Notes under the pieces: model-generated
Databases searched by the model: none
Told to the model about the DNA's origin: nothing
Seen by the model: only the letters and a program-made list of their open reading frames with translations
Part shown: piece after piece, positions 55,195 to 63,774 of the stretch
Layout of the letters: each line of letters opens with the position of its first letter
How positions within the stretch are numbered: the stretch's first letter is position 1
Assembly (NCBI GenBank): GCA_025594325.1
Contig: JANHCV010000002.1
Span: forward strand, 1,984,001-2,048,000
DNA length: 64,000 bases
Reading direction: 5' to 3'
Source of the DNA: Blastocladiella emersonii ATCC 22665
Lineage: Eukaryota > Blastocladiomycota > Blastocladiomycetes > Blastocladiales > Blastocladiaceae
Translations under genes and position numbers: made by a program

Positions 55195-55534
55195 GCGGTC
55201 GCGATGCGGCGGTTTGCTTCCTTGTCCCAGTATCACAGACGCACATGTAAATACACGAATGTTGTCTCCATCTTCTCTCCCTGTTCCTGCCTGACCTCGA
55301 TAGCGATTGGGCATGAGCGTGATCGAAGTTTTGATCGTCCCGTGTTTCAGTCTCGCGATGTGGCGCAACGCGTCCCCGCCCACTACACCGGCAAGCGCTA
55401 GCTCAAAGGATACTGGGCACTGAATCGATTTCAATACAAAAGAGACTGATGTCGATGATGAACGCACCACTTGAGCGAGCTGGACGAGCTTGATTTGAGC
55501 AATGCCGCATCGGTTGGGTCAAGCAAGTGCGAAA
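55195..55534. other. Intergenic, Egh16-like gene to S2
   Basis: Contains an exact class A element (55,360-55,372) set in about 50 bp that resemble 63,530-63,600. No gene is seen. Confidence 0.5.
55360..55372 (-). promoter_or_regulatory. Class A element, no obvious target gene
   Basis: GTGGCGCAACGCG followed by TC (complete ACGCGT). The surrounding CCGTGTTTC...GTGGCGCA block recurs at 63,530-63,570, so this may be a displaced promoter fragment of an S-type gene. Confidence 0.4.
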
Positions 55535-58011
55535 TCAGAAAGGCCCAAGCGCTCGCAGGATCCGCGGTTCGTCAATATCGTCCATGACCATGTCCGGGAG
55601 CTTCCAAATCATCTCCCAAGTGTCGGCACCCGCGTCCAACATTTCGCGCGACCTTTTCGAAGCGGCTGCCCAATTGACAACGTACGAGATGCTCACAACG
55701 TATTGGACCGACGTTTCCCAGCTGCACTCGCACTTGCATTTGGCGGTCATCGGCGGCGCCGCCGTGCGCATAGATTTTTCCCAAGCAGCAATCGTGCACA
55801 AGCGGCTCCAAGACTGGTCGATGAGAGACGCAAGTGGTCGTAGCTGCTCACGGTCTTGCACGCACTCATTCTGCAGCAAAGCAATGAGATCACACCAAGC
55901 CTTCTGTCGCATAAGCGGACAGTCAGAGCAAAGCTCAGGCGCTTAATGCTCGGCAAAGTACTCGGTCCTCGACGGCACGGCGTTGAAGTCGTCGCTTGGG
56001 GTGAAGAGAGTCCGAACCACGGCATGCAGGAACACATGAGTTGTGTTGGACGCTTTGATTCGCTCTCTGATATCCCAACTCGGCCGACCGCCTTCGCTTG
56101 AGATGAAAACCCACACGAGGTCGACGGCCGCGGCCCAAATCACGCGTTCCTCGTCCAGGTTCGAGGGCGCAAATGTGAAGAGCTCACTCGGGAGCGCAAG
56201 AACGCCATCCGCGTCGAAAAGAAATTCGTGTTGCCAGTTGACACGCGGCTCTCCATCGAGTTTGGCATAATCGCGGATAAAGTCGTGAAGGGTCAGGCGG
56301 CCGTCGCAACTGAAGCGCGGCCCTGGGATCAACGCAAACCGTAGGACAGCAACCGCGACCTTGGTCGACGCACGGGACTCCAGTCGACCATTGCAATACG
56401 CTATATAACCAACGAGACACGTCTCAGTTTCGCGTTGCTGCGCAGTTTAGTGAGATAGTAGCGTGACGCGTACCATTGAGGAGGTGCTGCTTCCATTCGT
56501 GGACCGGGTCGCGCTCGCGGACCTGAACAACAAAGTCAAGCTCACCGCGAGCCAGGAGAGCACCGACGATGAAGCTCCAGCAGTTTCGAGCAATCAGCCC
56601 ATGGCTGTCGAGGAACTTGATTCGGTCAAGTGAAAGACCGCGGTCAACCCATTCAGCGATGCACGTCCCGAGTTGTCTGTTTTCCAACTCACAAGTCATG
56701 ACGCAGGCGGGGACCCAGCATTTGAGCACAGTATCATCGAAATCGGGGCTGATGGCGAGCGCAGGGATGACTAGATCGGGAAACTTGGCGATGAGCGAGA
56801 AGAGAAGCTCGGGACCCAACACCGCGGCGGTGTGCACGTACAAGTTGCGCACAGCCTTCGACATTTGCTCGCCGCGGTCGAGGATCCAAGTAAAAAAGTC
56901 CTCCGATGGCGTCGCTGCCCGCAGTACAAAATCCGCCGGTTCCATTGTAAAGAGTAAGGCGACAAGCGCTGGTTCGTCAACTCCGTACCGCGGCTCGCCT
57001 ACGAGCAGCCGGAAGCACGTGTGATCCCACATCAGTAGCGCCAAGTATGGCAAGGCGGCACTGAAACGTATTGGACACGTTGCGCAATTCGGGTCTTTCC
57101 CCGAAACTTGAAAGGCTGGCGCGTCCACGCGACCTGCGCCGCCGCCAGCTTGCGGGCGCCGCCGCGACCTGCCATGCCTCTCGCCGCTTGCGGAACGCGG
57201 CCGACGCGCGGAAGCGAGGCCTGAAAGTTCGGCCCTCGCTTTGCAGGGAGTCGCGAGTGCAGCGCTCGTCGAGAGGCGTGGCAGGTCGCTTGCGTTGCGG
57301 TTCGGCGCGTCGCGTGACGCGCCCAGCCTTTCAGGATTTGGGGGGAGGCCCGAATTGCGCAACGTGTCCATTGAAAGTTGGGGCAAGTCGAACTCCCCGG
57401 AGTAGAAGGGCAAGTCGACAAAGTACTCGAGGAGAGAAATCCAACGTTCGAGCTCCGTTTCCATGTCGAGCAACTTTGGCCGTTCAGCGACGGTTCCATC
57501 GAGAATTTGCCACAGGGCGTCTGATTGACCACGCGCTACGGTCGCGAGGACAAGCTCAATGAACATAACCTGGGGATCGTTGAAAATGGTGTCAGGTCGC
57601 CCTGTCAGCGTACGGTCTTGGTACTCGTGCATGTGGTCCGAGTTAAAGTCGCTAGCGCGGATGCGGCGACGCACGAGTGCAACCAAGTTGACAAGCAGAG
57701 ACGTCATCGAGGGATTGAGATCTTCGGGAGCTTGTCCCGACGCCGGGTCGGTATTGGTGCCAACGTGGTCGTTGTGCGCAGGGGCGAAAAACCCCCAGCA
57801 CGGCTTTAGGTTCAAGGCGGCCGCTGCGAGGGTAACCCAGGAGCCCAAGTAGAACGGAGAAAGTCCAGGAAAAAGTCACAGAATCGTCGGCGATCGCAGA
57901 AACAAGCAGGGCCGATGCAGCTGGGGCGACAGCACGCGGGGTTGCAAGCCGGAGCACGGCGCTCACCAGCTTGGTGGGGAGCCGTGCGAAGGTGAGTTCA
58001 TCAGATTGCAT
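55535..58011 (-). pseudogene. S2: unknown alpha-helical (solenoid-like) protein with frameshifts, a nonsense codon and a MITE
   Basis: ATG 58011 (MQSDELTFARLPTKLV) shares its first residues with the A family. The frame shifts near 57,850 (SVLL to LGSWVTLAAAALNLK), then runs openly to 56424. It shifts again near 56,430 into ETCLVGYIAYCNGRL...DFIRDYAKLDGEPRVNW, meets TAA at 55943-55945, and continues in sense to 55535 (PRILRALGPF). A 0.3-kb MITE lies at 57,072-57,370. The product would be helical, about 800 residues, without recognisable domain. S1 aligns over the middle, and S3 matches the C-terminal ECVQDREQLRPL...SWSRLCTIAAW segment. The Ty3 element starts 108 bp upstream. Confidence 0.65.
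57072..57370. mobile_element. MITE with about 63-bp terminal inverted repeats, inside S2
   Basis: Both ends start TGGACACGTTGCGCAATTCG reading inward and stay alignable for roughly 63 bp (CTTGAAAGGCTGG against CCTGAAAGGCTGG). The middle is GC-rich and partly palindromic. It encodes nothing of its own, yet the S2 frame is open across it on the minus strand. Target duplication is unclear: TGAAACGT on one side and TGAAAGTT on the other are similar but not exact. Confidence 0.8.
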
Positions 58012-58118
58012 CGGGTTACTGTTGCACGGGAGGTTTGTGGTGCCCTTTGCGAGAGGAGAGGAGCGTGGGAACCGGTGTGAAGGCGGTGGCGAAGGCGAGG
58101 ACTTGCTGTTCGAGCACC

Positions 58119-58292
58119 TGTAAGGTGCCGAGGGGGAGGGTCTTGTGCCACGAGGAATGACTAGCCGGATAATGAAGGATTGTATCACGAATGACAAGAG
58201 AGAGGGAGAGCGAGGGCAACGCTCGGCTTATGAGGGACTGCGCCACCAGCCTGCGCCACCAGCCCGAGCCGTTGGATCACTGAACCGTGACA
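58119..58292 (-). repeat. 3' LTR of the chromovirus
   Basis: 174 bp, identical by eye to the 5' LTR. The pol stop codon (58293-58295) touches it directly. Confidence 0.95.
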
Positions 58293-58312
58293 CTATCTCC
58301 CCTTCCCCCTCC
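58293..58312 (-). other. Polypurine tract of the chromovirus
   Basis: The minus strand is almost all purine (GGAGGGGGAAGGGGAGATAG) immediately before the 3' LTR, the expected plus-strand primer. It also encodes the last residues of Pol. Confidence 0.8.
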
Positions 58313-61300
58313 GCGGGTCGGGTTTTGACGGGTTCTGCGCGTGGAACTCGGCGAGCAGCTCGAGGTGCTTGAGGTTCGCGTACGGCTCCCAGGTGTTGTC
58401 GTCCTCGGGGCAGCCGTGCCACTTGAGCAGGTACTCGACGCTGCGGCCGACCTTGCGCGCGTTGCGGATCGCCTCGACCGTCCACTCCTCGTGCCCGTTG
58501 ACGGCGTACGGCGTTGGCGGCGGCAGCGCGCGGCCCGGGAACGCCTCCTCGTCGTGCTCGTCGATCGGCTTGATGAGCGAGACGTGGAACACGGGATGGA
58601 CGCGCGCCATGGTTGGCGGCAGCTCGAGCTCGACGGCCGATTTCCGGATGAGGCGCACGATCTTGAGCGGCTCCGTGTACTTGGGCCCGAGCTTGGCCTT
58701 GGGCACGTTGACGCGCAGGTTCTTGGTGCTCAGCAGCACCATGTCGCCGACCTTGTAGTCGGGGCCCTCGCGGCGGCGGCGGTCAGCGTGCTTCTTGTAC
58801 AGCTCCTTGGCGCGCTCGACCTTCTCGCGCAGCTTGCCCTGGACGTCGGCAATGCGCTCGGCCAGCGCGGCGGCTGACGGGACCCGATCCGACCGAACTG
58901 GCGCGGCCGAGAGCCGCGGGTCAAACGCGTAGTTGGCCTTGAACGGCGACATGCCCGTTGACTCGTTGACCGTGTTGTTGATGGCCATCTCGGCGTACCG
59001 CAGCAGCTCGGCCCAGTTCGACTGGTCCTCGTTGGCGAACATGCGCAGGTACACCTCGAGGGTCTGGTTCATGCGCTCGGTCTGCCCGTCGGTCTGCGGG
59101 TGGTACGCCGTCGAGAGCTTGGCCTTGATCTCAAGCGACTCGCACATGGCCGACCAGAACCGCGACGTGAACTGCGACCCGCGGTCCGAGACGATGTCGT
59201 CGGGCAGCCCGTGCGGCCGCACCACGTGCTCGATGAAGGCGTCGGCGGTTGTGGCGGCCGTTGGGAGCGCGGCGAGCGGGATGAAGTGCGTCATCTTGGA
59301 GAACCGATCGACGACGACCATGATGCAGGTGTGACCCTTGCTGCGCGGCAGGTCCGTGATGAAGTCCATGGAGATCGACGACCATGGCCGCGGCGGCGTG
59401 GGCAGCGGCTGCAGCTCGCCGTCAGGCCGGTGGCGCGGCACCTTGGCCCGCGCGCAGGTGAGGCACGACTTGACGAACCGCTCGATCACCTTGCGCATCC
59501 CGGGCCACCAGTACGAGCGCGACACCTTCTCGATGGTGCGCTGGACGCCGAAATGACCGGCTACACGCGTCGCGTGCGCCTCCTCGATCACCCAGGTGCG
59601 CGCGACGCCCGACGGTACGTACAGCCGGTCGTCTCGCCAAACGAAGCCGTCGAGGTCCATGGTGAGCGACGGGTGCTTGCCCGGGTTCCGCTGCATCGAC
59701 TGCGCGAGCTCGTCCTCCGCCAGGCCGTCCCGAATCGCGGCGAGCACGTCGTCGCCCTGCGTGCCCGCGACGAGCGGCGCGCTGGCCGCGGCCGTGGCGG
59801 CCACCGTGAGCGCCGACGCGGGAACGACAGCGCGGCCGAGCATCGGGTTGTCAAACAGCTCGTAGTCGGCGCGGCGCGACAGCGCGTCGGCGCGCCCGTT
59901 GATTGCGCCGGGCCGGTACGTGAACCGGAACGAAAACCGCTCGAGGAACAGTGCCCACCGCGCGTGCCGCTGCGACTCGACCGTCATGGTGCGAAATTGC
60001 TCGAGGTTCTTGTGGTCCGTGTACACCTCGACCGGGTGCTGCGCGCCCTCGAGGTGGTGGCGCCAGATCTCGAACGCGACCTTGATGGCGAGCAGCTCCT
60101 TATCCAAGATGGGATAATTCAGCTCCGCCGCCTTGAGCGCGCGCGAGTGGAACGCGACCGGCCGCAGCGTGCCCTCGTTGTCGACCTGCGACAGGACGCA
60201 CCCAATGGCGAAGTTGGACGCGTCGGCCTCGACAATGAACTGTTTTGAGGGGTCGGGGTGCGCGAGGAACTGGTCGGACGCGAACCGCGTCTTGATGGCC
60301 GCAAAGGCCGCCGCCTCGGTGTCGCCCCACCGCCACGGCGTGTCCTTCTGCGTAAGACGGGTGAGCGGGATGGTCAGTTCCGAGAACTCGGGGATGAAGC
60401 GGCGGTAATAGTTGGCGAGGCCCAGGAACGCCTGCACCTCCTTGACCGTCCGTGGCGCGGGCCACTCGGTCACGGCGCGGACCTTGGCCGGGTCCATCTC
60501 GACGCCCTCGGTGGTCAGGATGTGGCCGAGGTACTCGACGCGCGTCACGTCGAATTCGCACTTCTCGAGCTTGACGTACAGCTTGTTGTCGGCGAGCCGC
60601 TGCAGCACCTCCTTGACGAGCGCCGTGTGCTCTTCGGGGTCCTCGCTGAAGATGAGGATGTCGTCCAGGTACACGAGAACGCCGCGGCGGTCGAGCAGGT
60701 CGCGGAACACGTCGTTGACAAACGCCTGGAACGCGGCCGGCGCGTTGGTCAGCCCGAACGGCATCACCATCCATTCATAATGTCCGTAGCGCGTGCGGAA
60801 CGCCGTCTTCCACTCGTCGCCCTCGCGGATGCGGACCAGGTTGTACGCGCCGCGCAGGTCGAACTTGGTGAAGATGCGCGCGCCCTGCACTTGGTTCATG
60901 AGCTCCGCGATGAGCGGCAGCGCGTAGCGGTTCTTGACCGTCAGCGCGTTGAGGCGGCGGTAGTCCACACACATGCGGCGCGACCCGTCCTTCTTGGGCA
61001 CGAACATGATCGGCGCGCCGGCTGGCGACCGCGATGGGCGGATGAAGCCGCGCGCGAGGTTCTCGTCGATGGTCTTGCGCAGCTCCTCGAGTTCGGGCTG
61101 CGACAGGGCGTAGACGGGCAGGAACGGCACCTTGGCGCCCTCGACGAGCTCGATCTCGCAGTCGTACGGTCGGTGCGGCGGGAGCGCGGACGCCGCGGCG
61201 GCATCGAAGACGTGCGCCCACTTGAGGTACTTGGCGGGCAGCACGCGCTTCGGCGCCGCGTCATCTGGAGCCTCGGGCGGGCCGTGTGCCTCGTCCCACG

Positions 61301-62126
61301 CGAGCGGGTCGAGGTCGACGCGCGGTGCGACCGTGGCCACCGTGACGCGCTGGGCGGGCGGGCACCCGCAGCGACCAGTGCACGCGCCGTCAATCGCGAC
61401 CGTGGCCGAGCGCGGATCTGGCTTCGCGCCGTTCGCGACCATCCATTCGAGTCCCATGATCACCGGAAACGCGGGAGAGTCGACGACGAGGAAGCGCGCG
61501 ACCGAGCAATGAAGGCACGGAATGTCGATGGCGCGACCCGCGTCTCCCACCACGCGCTTCTGCTTGGACGCGTCGCCGGGAGGCACGACGCCGTCCGCGA
61601 ACACGGTTTGGGATCCCGCGACCGCCGCGTGCAGGAACTCGGGCGACGTGACGGACACGGCCGCGTGCACGTAATGCGAGATGTACTGGCGCTGGCCCGG
61701 CGCGGAACCGACGACACCGCGGAGGTCGATGCGACGCGCTAGGCGCTTCGGCACGAGCCCGGCCTGCTCGGCCACCCTGCGGCTGATCAGGTTAACCGGC
61801 GCGCCCGTGTCCAGCATCGTGAACGTCGGGATCGGCGCCGTGCGGAGCCCTGGATGCGCGAGGAGCCCGCCGAGGTGCAGGTGGTCCTGCGCCATCTCTA
61901 GACGCACAAGTGCACCAAAGTACGCAGCAACAGATTTTCCATTAGTCTTCTTATCATTCATGTTTTGTTTCTTCTTTTTGTTCATTTTTTTCTTCTTGTC
62001 GGCGGGCACCGACATCTTATCCGCGGCGGCGGCCGCCGTGGCCATCGCCGTTGTACCACCCAAATCCGCAGGTTTTGGCTTCGAGGACGTCGCGGCCTGC
62101 TCCGCTACGCCCGACTGGCGTTTCCC
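58293..62126 (-). CDS. Pol polyprotein (protease, RT, RNase H, integrase, chromodomain)
   Basis: The frame extends from 62153, but translation is expected by -1 shifting at 62126-62120. After a Lys-rich spacer the aspartic protease shows LDTGAPVNLIS. Reverse transcriptase follows with MCVDYRRLNALT, FDLRGAYN, and the catalytic YLDDILIFS. RNase H begins EADASNFAIG. Integrase has the zinc-binding H...H...CLTC pattern near EAHATRVAGHFG, then MDFITDLP, SDRGSQFTS and AYHPQTDGQTERMNQ. A GPY/F-like segment and a C-terminal chromodomain (EYLLKWHGCPEDDNTWEP) define a chromovirus. Chromodomains direct integration toward marked chromatin. All catalytic residues I looked for are present. Confidence 0.95.
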   Translation of the reverse strand, partial: GKRQSGVAEQAATSSKPKPADLGGTTAMATAAAAADKMSVPADKKKKMNKKKKQNMNDKKTNGKSVAAYFGALVRLEMAQDHLHLGGLLAHPGLRTAPIPTFTMLDTGAPVNLISRRVAEQAGLVPKRLARRIDLRGVVGSAPGQRQYISHYVHAAVSVTSPEFLHAAVAGSQTVFADGVVPPGDASKQKRVVGDAGRAIDIPCLHCSVARFLVVDSPAFPVIMGLEWMVANGAKPDPRSATVAIDGACTGRCGCPPAQRVTVATVAPRVDLDPLAWDEAHGPPEAPDDAAPKRVLPAKYLKWAHVFDAAAASALPPHRPYDCEIELVEGAKVPFLPVYALSQPELEELRKTIDENLARGFIRPSRSPAGAPIMFVPKKDGSRRMCVDYRRLNALTVKNRYALPLIAELMNQVQGARIFTKFDLRGAYNLVRIREGDEWKTAFRTRYGHYEWMVMPFGLTNAPAAFQAFVNDVFRDLLDRRGVLVYLDDILIFSEDPEEHTALVKEVLQRLADNKLYVKLEKCEFDVTRVEYLGHILTTEGVEMDPAKVRAVTEWPAPRTVKEVQAFLGLANYYRRFIPEFSELTIPLTRLTQKDTPWRWGDTEAAAFAAIKTRFASDQFLAHPDPSKQFIVEADASNFAIGCVLSQVDNEGTLRPVAFHSRALKAAELNYPILDKELLAIKVAFEIWRHHLEGAQHPVEVYTDHKNLEQFRTMTVESQRHARWALFLERFSFRFTYRPGAINGRADALSRRADYELFDNPMLGRAVVPASALTVAATAAASAPLVAGTQGDDVLAAIRDGLAEDELAQSMQRNPGKHPSLTMDLDGFVWRDDRLYVPSGVARTWVIEEAHATRVAGHFGVQRTIEKVSRSYWWPGMRKVIERFVKSCLTCARAKVPRHRPDGELQPLPTPPRPWSSISMDFITDLPRSKGHTCIMVVVDRFSKMTHFIPLAALPTAATTADAFIEHVVRPHGLPDDIVSDRGSQFTSRFWSAMCESLEIKAKLSTAYHPQTDGQTERMNQTLEVYLRMFANEDQSNWAELLRYAEMAINNTVNESTGMSPFKANYAFDPRLSAAPVRSDRVPSAAALAERIADVQGKLREKVERAKELYKKHADRRRREGPDYKVGDMVLLSTKNLRVNVPKAKLGPKYTEPLKIVRLIRKSAVELELPPTMARVHPVFHVSLIKPIDEHDEEAFPGRALPPPTPYAVNGHEEWTVEAIRNARKVGRSVEYLLKWHGCPEDDNTWEPYANLKHLELLAEFHAQNPSKPDPRRGKGR

Positions 62127-63181
62127 GACGACGAGCGCGGGGGCGACGGGCAATCAGCCGCCTTGTGGCCGTAGCCCTTGCAGTTGTAGCACTTGATGTC
62201 GGTGAGGGCGCGGCCCTGGTGCGCCGCCGCCCGCTGCCGAATCGCGCCAACGTCCATGGCGTCCGGGTCCGGGACGAGCTCGGCCGCGACGCCCGTCGCC
62301 CCGCCCTCGTGCACCAGGAAGTGCTCGACCATCTTGTCGAAACGGTAGCCCTTGCGCAGCGAGGCGAAGGCCACGTCCGCGGCCAGCGGCGAGTTGCCGG
62401 CCGTGACCACCAGGTAGAACTGCATCGCCAGCTCGCTGAGCGCGCGGTAGCCTGCACCGGACGCGGTCTGGCGGAACTTGGAGACGAAATCGCGCGCCGG
62501 CATGGCGCCGCGCACGTACTTGAGGTTCTTGAGCTCGTGCGCGTACTCGGTCTCCGACTTCTCGGCCGGCTGCGTTGACTTGACGAGGGAGATGTAGGCG
62601 TTGAACGAGCCGTAGTCCTCAAACTTGGACCCGGCCATCGCCAGCTCCACGGCCTCGAGCACCTTGCCCGTCAGCTTGCCGTGGAAGTGCGCAATCTTGA
62701 ACTTCTCCGGGACGTTGAACGTGAGCTGGAGGATGCTCTCGTACTGCGTGATGGCGCTCTTGACCTTGAAGTTGACGCCGTCAACCGAATTCATGCGCAT
62801 CAGCGCGTGCATCGCGGCCGGCGTGAAGCCATCAACGCCCACGCCCGGCCCGCGCGCGCTGCTGACCTGGATGCTGTCGAGCTCGCCCTGCAGGATACCG
62901 TTGAGCGGCTGGCTCTGCTGCGTCTGCCGCAGCTCGACCTCGAGCGCATACGCGCGGCGCTCCGCCGTCTCGGCGCGCCGCTCGGCCGCGACCGCGCGGG
63001 CCTCGGTCGACACGCCCAGTTGCCAGTAGTCGCTGGCGACGTTGAGCGCGAGGAAGACGAGCTTGGCTTTGTCCTCGTACGGCATGACCAGGTCGCGCCA
63101 CGGCGCGAGCTGGTACTCGGGGACAATGGCCGCAACGTCAAACGTCGCCAGCTTTTTGAGGAACTGTGCCGGCGTTATCAT
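62105..63181 (-). CDS. Gag polyprotein
   Basis: 358 residues from ATG 63181 (MITPAQFLKKLATFD). The upstream extension to 63268 would start inside the LTR with a non-ATG codon and is rejected. A coiled-coil-prone segment (AERRAETAERRAYALEVEL) precedes the capsid-like region (FKIAHFHGKLTGKVLEAVE, AMPARDFVSKFRQTA). A CCHC zinc knuckle (CYNCKGYGHKAADC) near the end binds RNA. The frame ends at TAG 62105-62107, after overlapping pol. Confidence 0.93.
   Translation of the reverse strand: MITPAQFLKKLATFDVAAIVPEYQLAPWRDLVMPYEDKAKLVFLALNVASDYWQLGVSTEARAVAAERRAETAERRAYALEVELRQTQQSQPLNGILQGELDSIQVSSARGPGVGVDGFTPAAMHALMRMNSVDGVNFKVKSAITQYESILQLTFNVPEKFKIAHFHGKLTGKVLEAVELAMAGSKFEDYGSFNAYISLVKSTQPAEKSETEYAHELKNLKYVRGAMPARDFVSKFRQTASGAGYRALSELAMQFYLVVTAGNSPLAADVAFASLRKGYRFDKMVEHFLVHEGGATGVAAELVPDPDAMDVGAIRQRAAAHQGRALTDIKCYNCKGYGHKAADCPSPPRSSSGNASRA
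62120..62126 (-). promoter_or_regulatory. -1 ribosomal frameshift heptamer GGGAAAC (gag/pol)
   Basis: In the gag frame the codons read TCG GGA AAC. The heptamer G-GGA-AAC is the canonical X-XXY-YYZ arrangement in the correct phase. A -1 slip gives GGG AAA CGC and enters the pol frame, which is open there. Pol has no other entry. Confidence 0.8.
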
Positions 63182-63224
63182 TTTGCCGTCGTGGAAGAAA
63201 TCACCGCTCGGAGGGGGTTTTACG

Positions 63225-63233
63225 GTGATACAA
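63225..63233 (-). other. Primer-binding site, self-complementary to the LTR transcript
   Basis: Just inside the 5' LTR the minus strand reads TTGTATCAC. The LTR itself contains the complement GTGATACAA (minus strand, 63305-63297). This fits Tf1/sushi-type self-priming, where the 5' end of the RNA folds back to prime reverse transcription, and it places the transcript start near 63305. Confidence 0.6.
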
Positions 63234-63235
63234 AG

Positions 63236-63409
63236 TGTAAGGTGCCGAGGGGGAGGGTCTTGTGCCACGAGGAATGACTAGCCGGATAATGAAGGATTGT
63301 ATCACGAATGACAAGAGAGAGGGAGAGCGAGGGCAACGCTCGGCTTATGAGGGACTGCGCCACCAGCCTGCGCCACCAGCCCGAGCCGTTGGATCACTGA
63401 ACCGTGACA
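63236..63409 (-). repeat. 5' LTR of the chromovirus
   Basis: 174 bp. It contains the presumed promoter and the GTGATACAA segment complementary to the primer site. Confidence 0.95.
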
Positions 63410-63774
63410 GCACCGCGTGATTTCCCGACGCGCCTCGCGTCTCGCGGGTTTCACCTCCCACTCTCACTGCAACGCCAATTCCTGACTCGCTTGCGGGAGA
63501 CTTGCAGCGAAATGAATCGATCCACGTCGTCAAAACCCCGTGTTTCTGCCATGCAATGTGGCGCAGCGCGTCGCTGCCGTCCAAGCGGGCTAGCTCACGT
63601 TCATCCACTACGAAGCGCGAAGGGAGCTCAACGAAAGACAACTGTGTTTATAGAAGGAGCAACTACTGAGTTTGTATGCGGTGCAAACTAGGCGAACATG
63701 CCTTCATGCTGAGTCGTTTCCACGTTACCCACAAACGTCCAGCCCAACAGTCGTTGTTTCGTCCCAAGACTCGA
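63410..63774. other. Original upstream region of S2, displaced by the chromovirus
   Basis: Before insertion this joined 58,118. It includes a one-mismatch class A element (GTGGCGCAGCGCG, 63,558-63,570), about 250 bp from the S2 ATG when the insert is removed. Confidence 0.6.

Larger units (their letters stand above)
58119..63409 (-). mobile_element. Full-length Ty3/gypsy chromovirus
   Basis: It is 5,291 bp, transcribed on the minus strand. The 174-bp LTRs (63236-63409 and 58119-58292), in TG...CA form on the plus strand, look identical, and GCACC is duplicated on both sides. The order is 5' LTR, primer site, gag, pol (protease, reverse transcriptase, RNase H, integrase, chromodomain), polypurine tract, 3' LTR. 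Both frames are uninterrupted. Identical LTRs and intact frames indicate very recent insertion. It sits 108 bp upstream of the S2 ATG. Confidence 0.97.

Noticed and set aside
53914..55470. 518-codon minus-strand frame opposite the third Egh16-like gene
   Set aside because: Produced by the Gly/Asn/Ala repeat DNA read backwards, with no ATG-linked signal or domain.
63182..63268. Extending Gag upstream to 63268
   Set aside because: The extension begins inside the LTR with a non-ATG codon and crosses the primer site.
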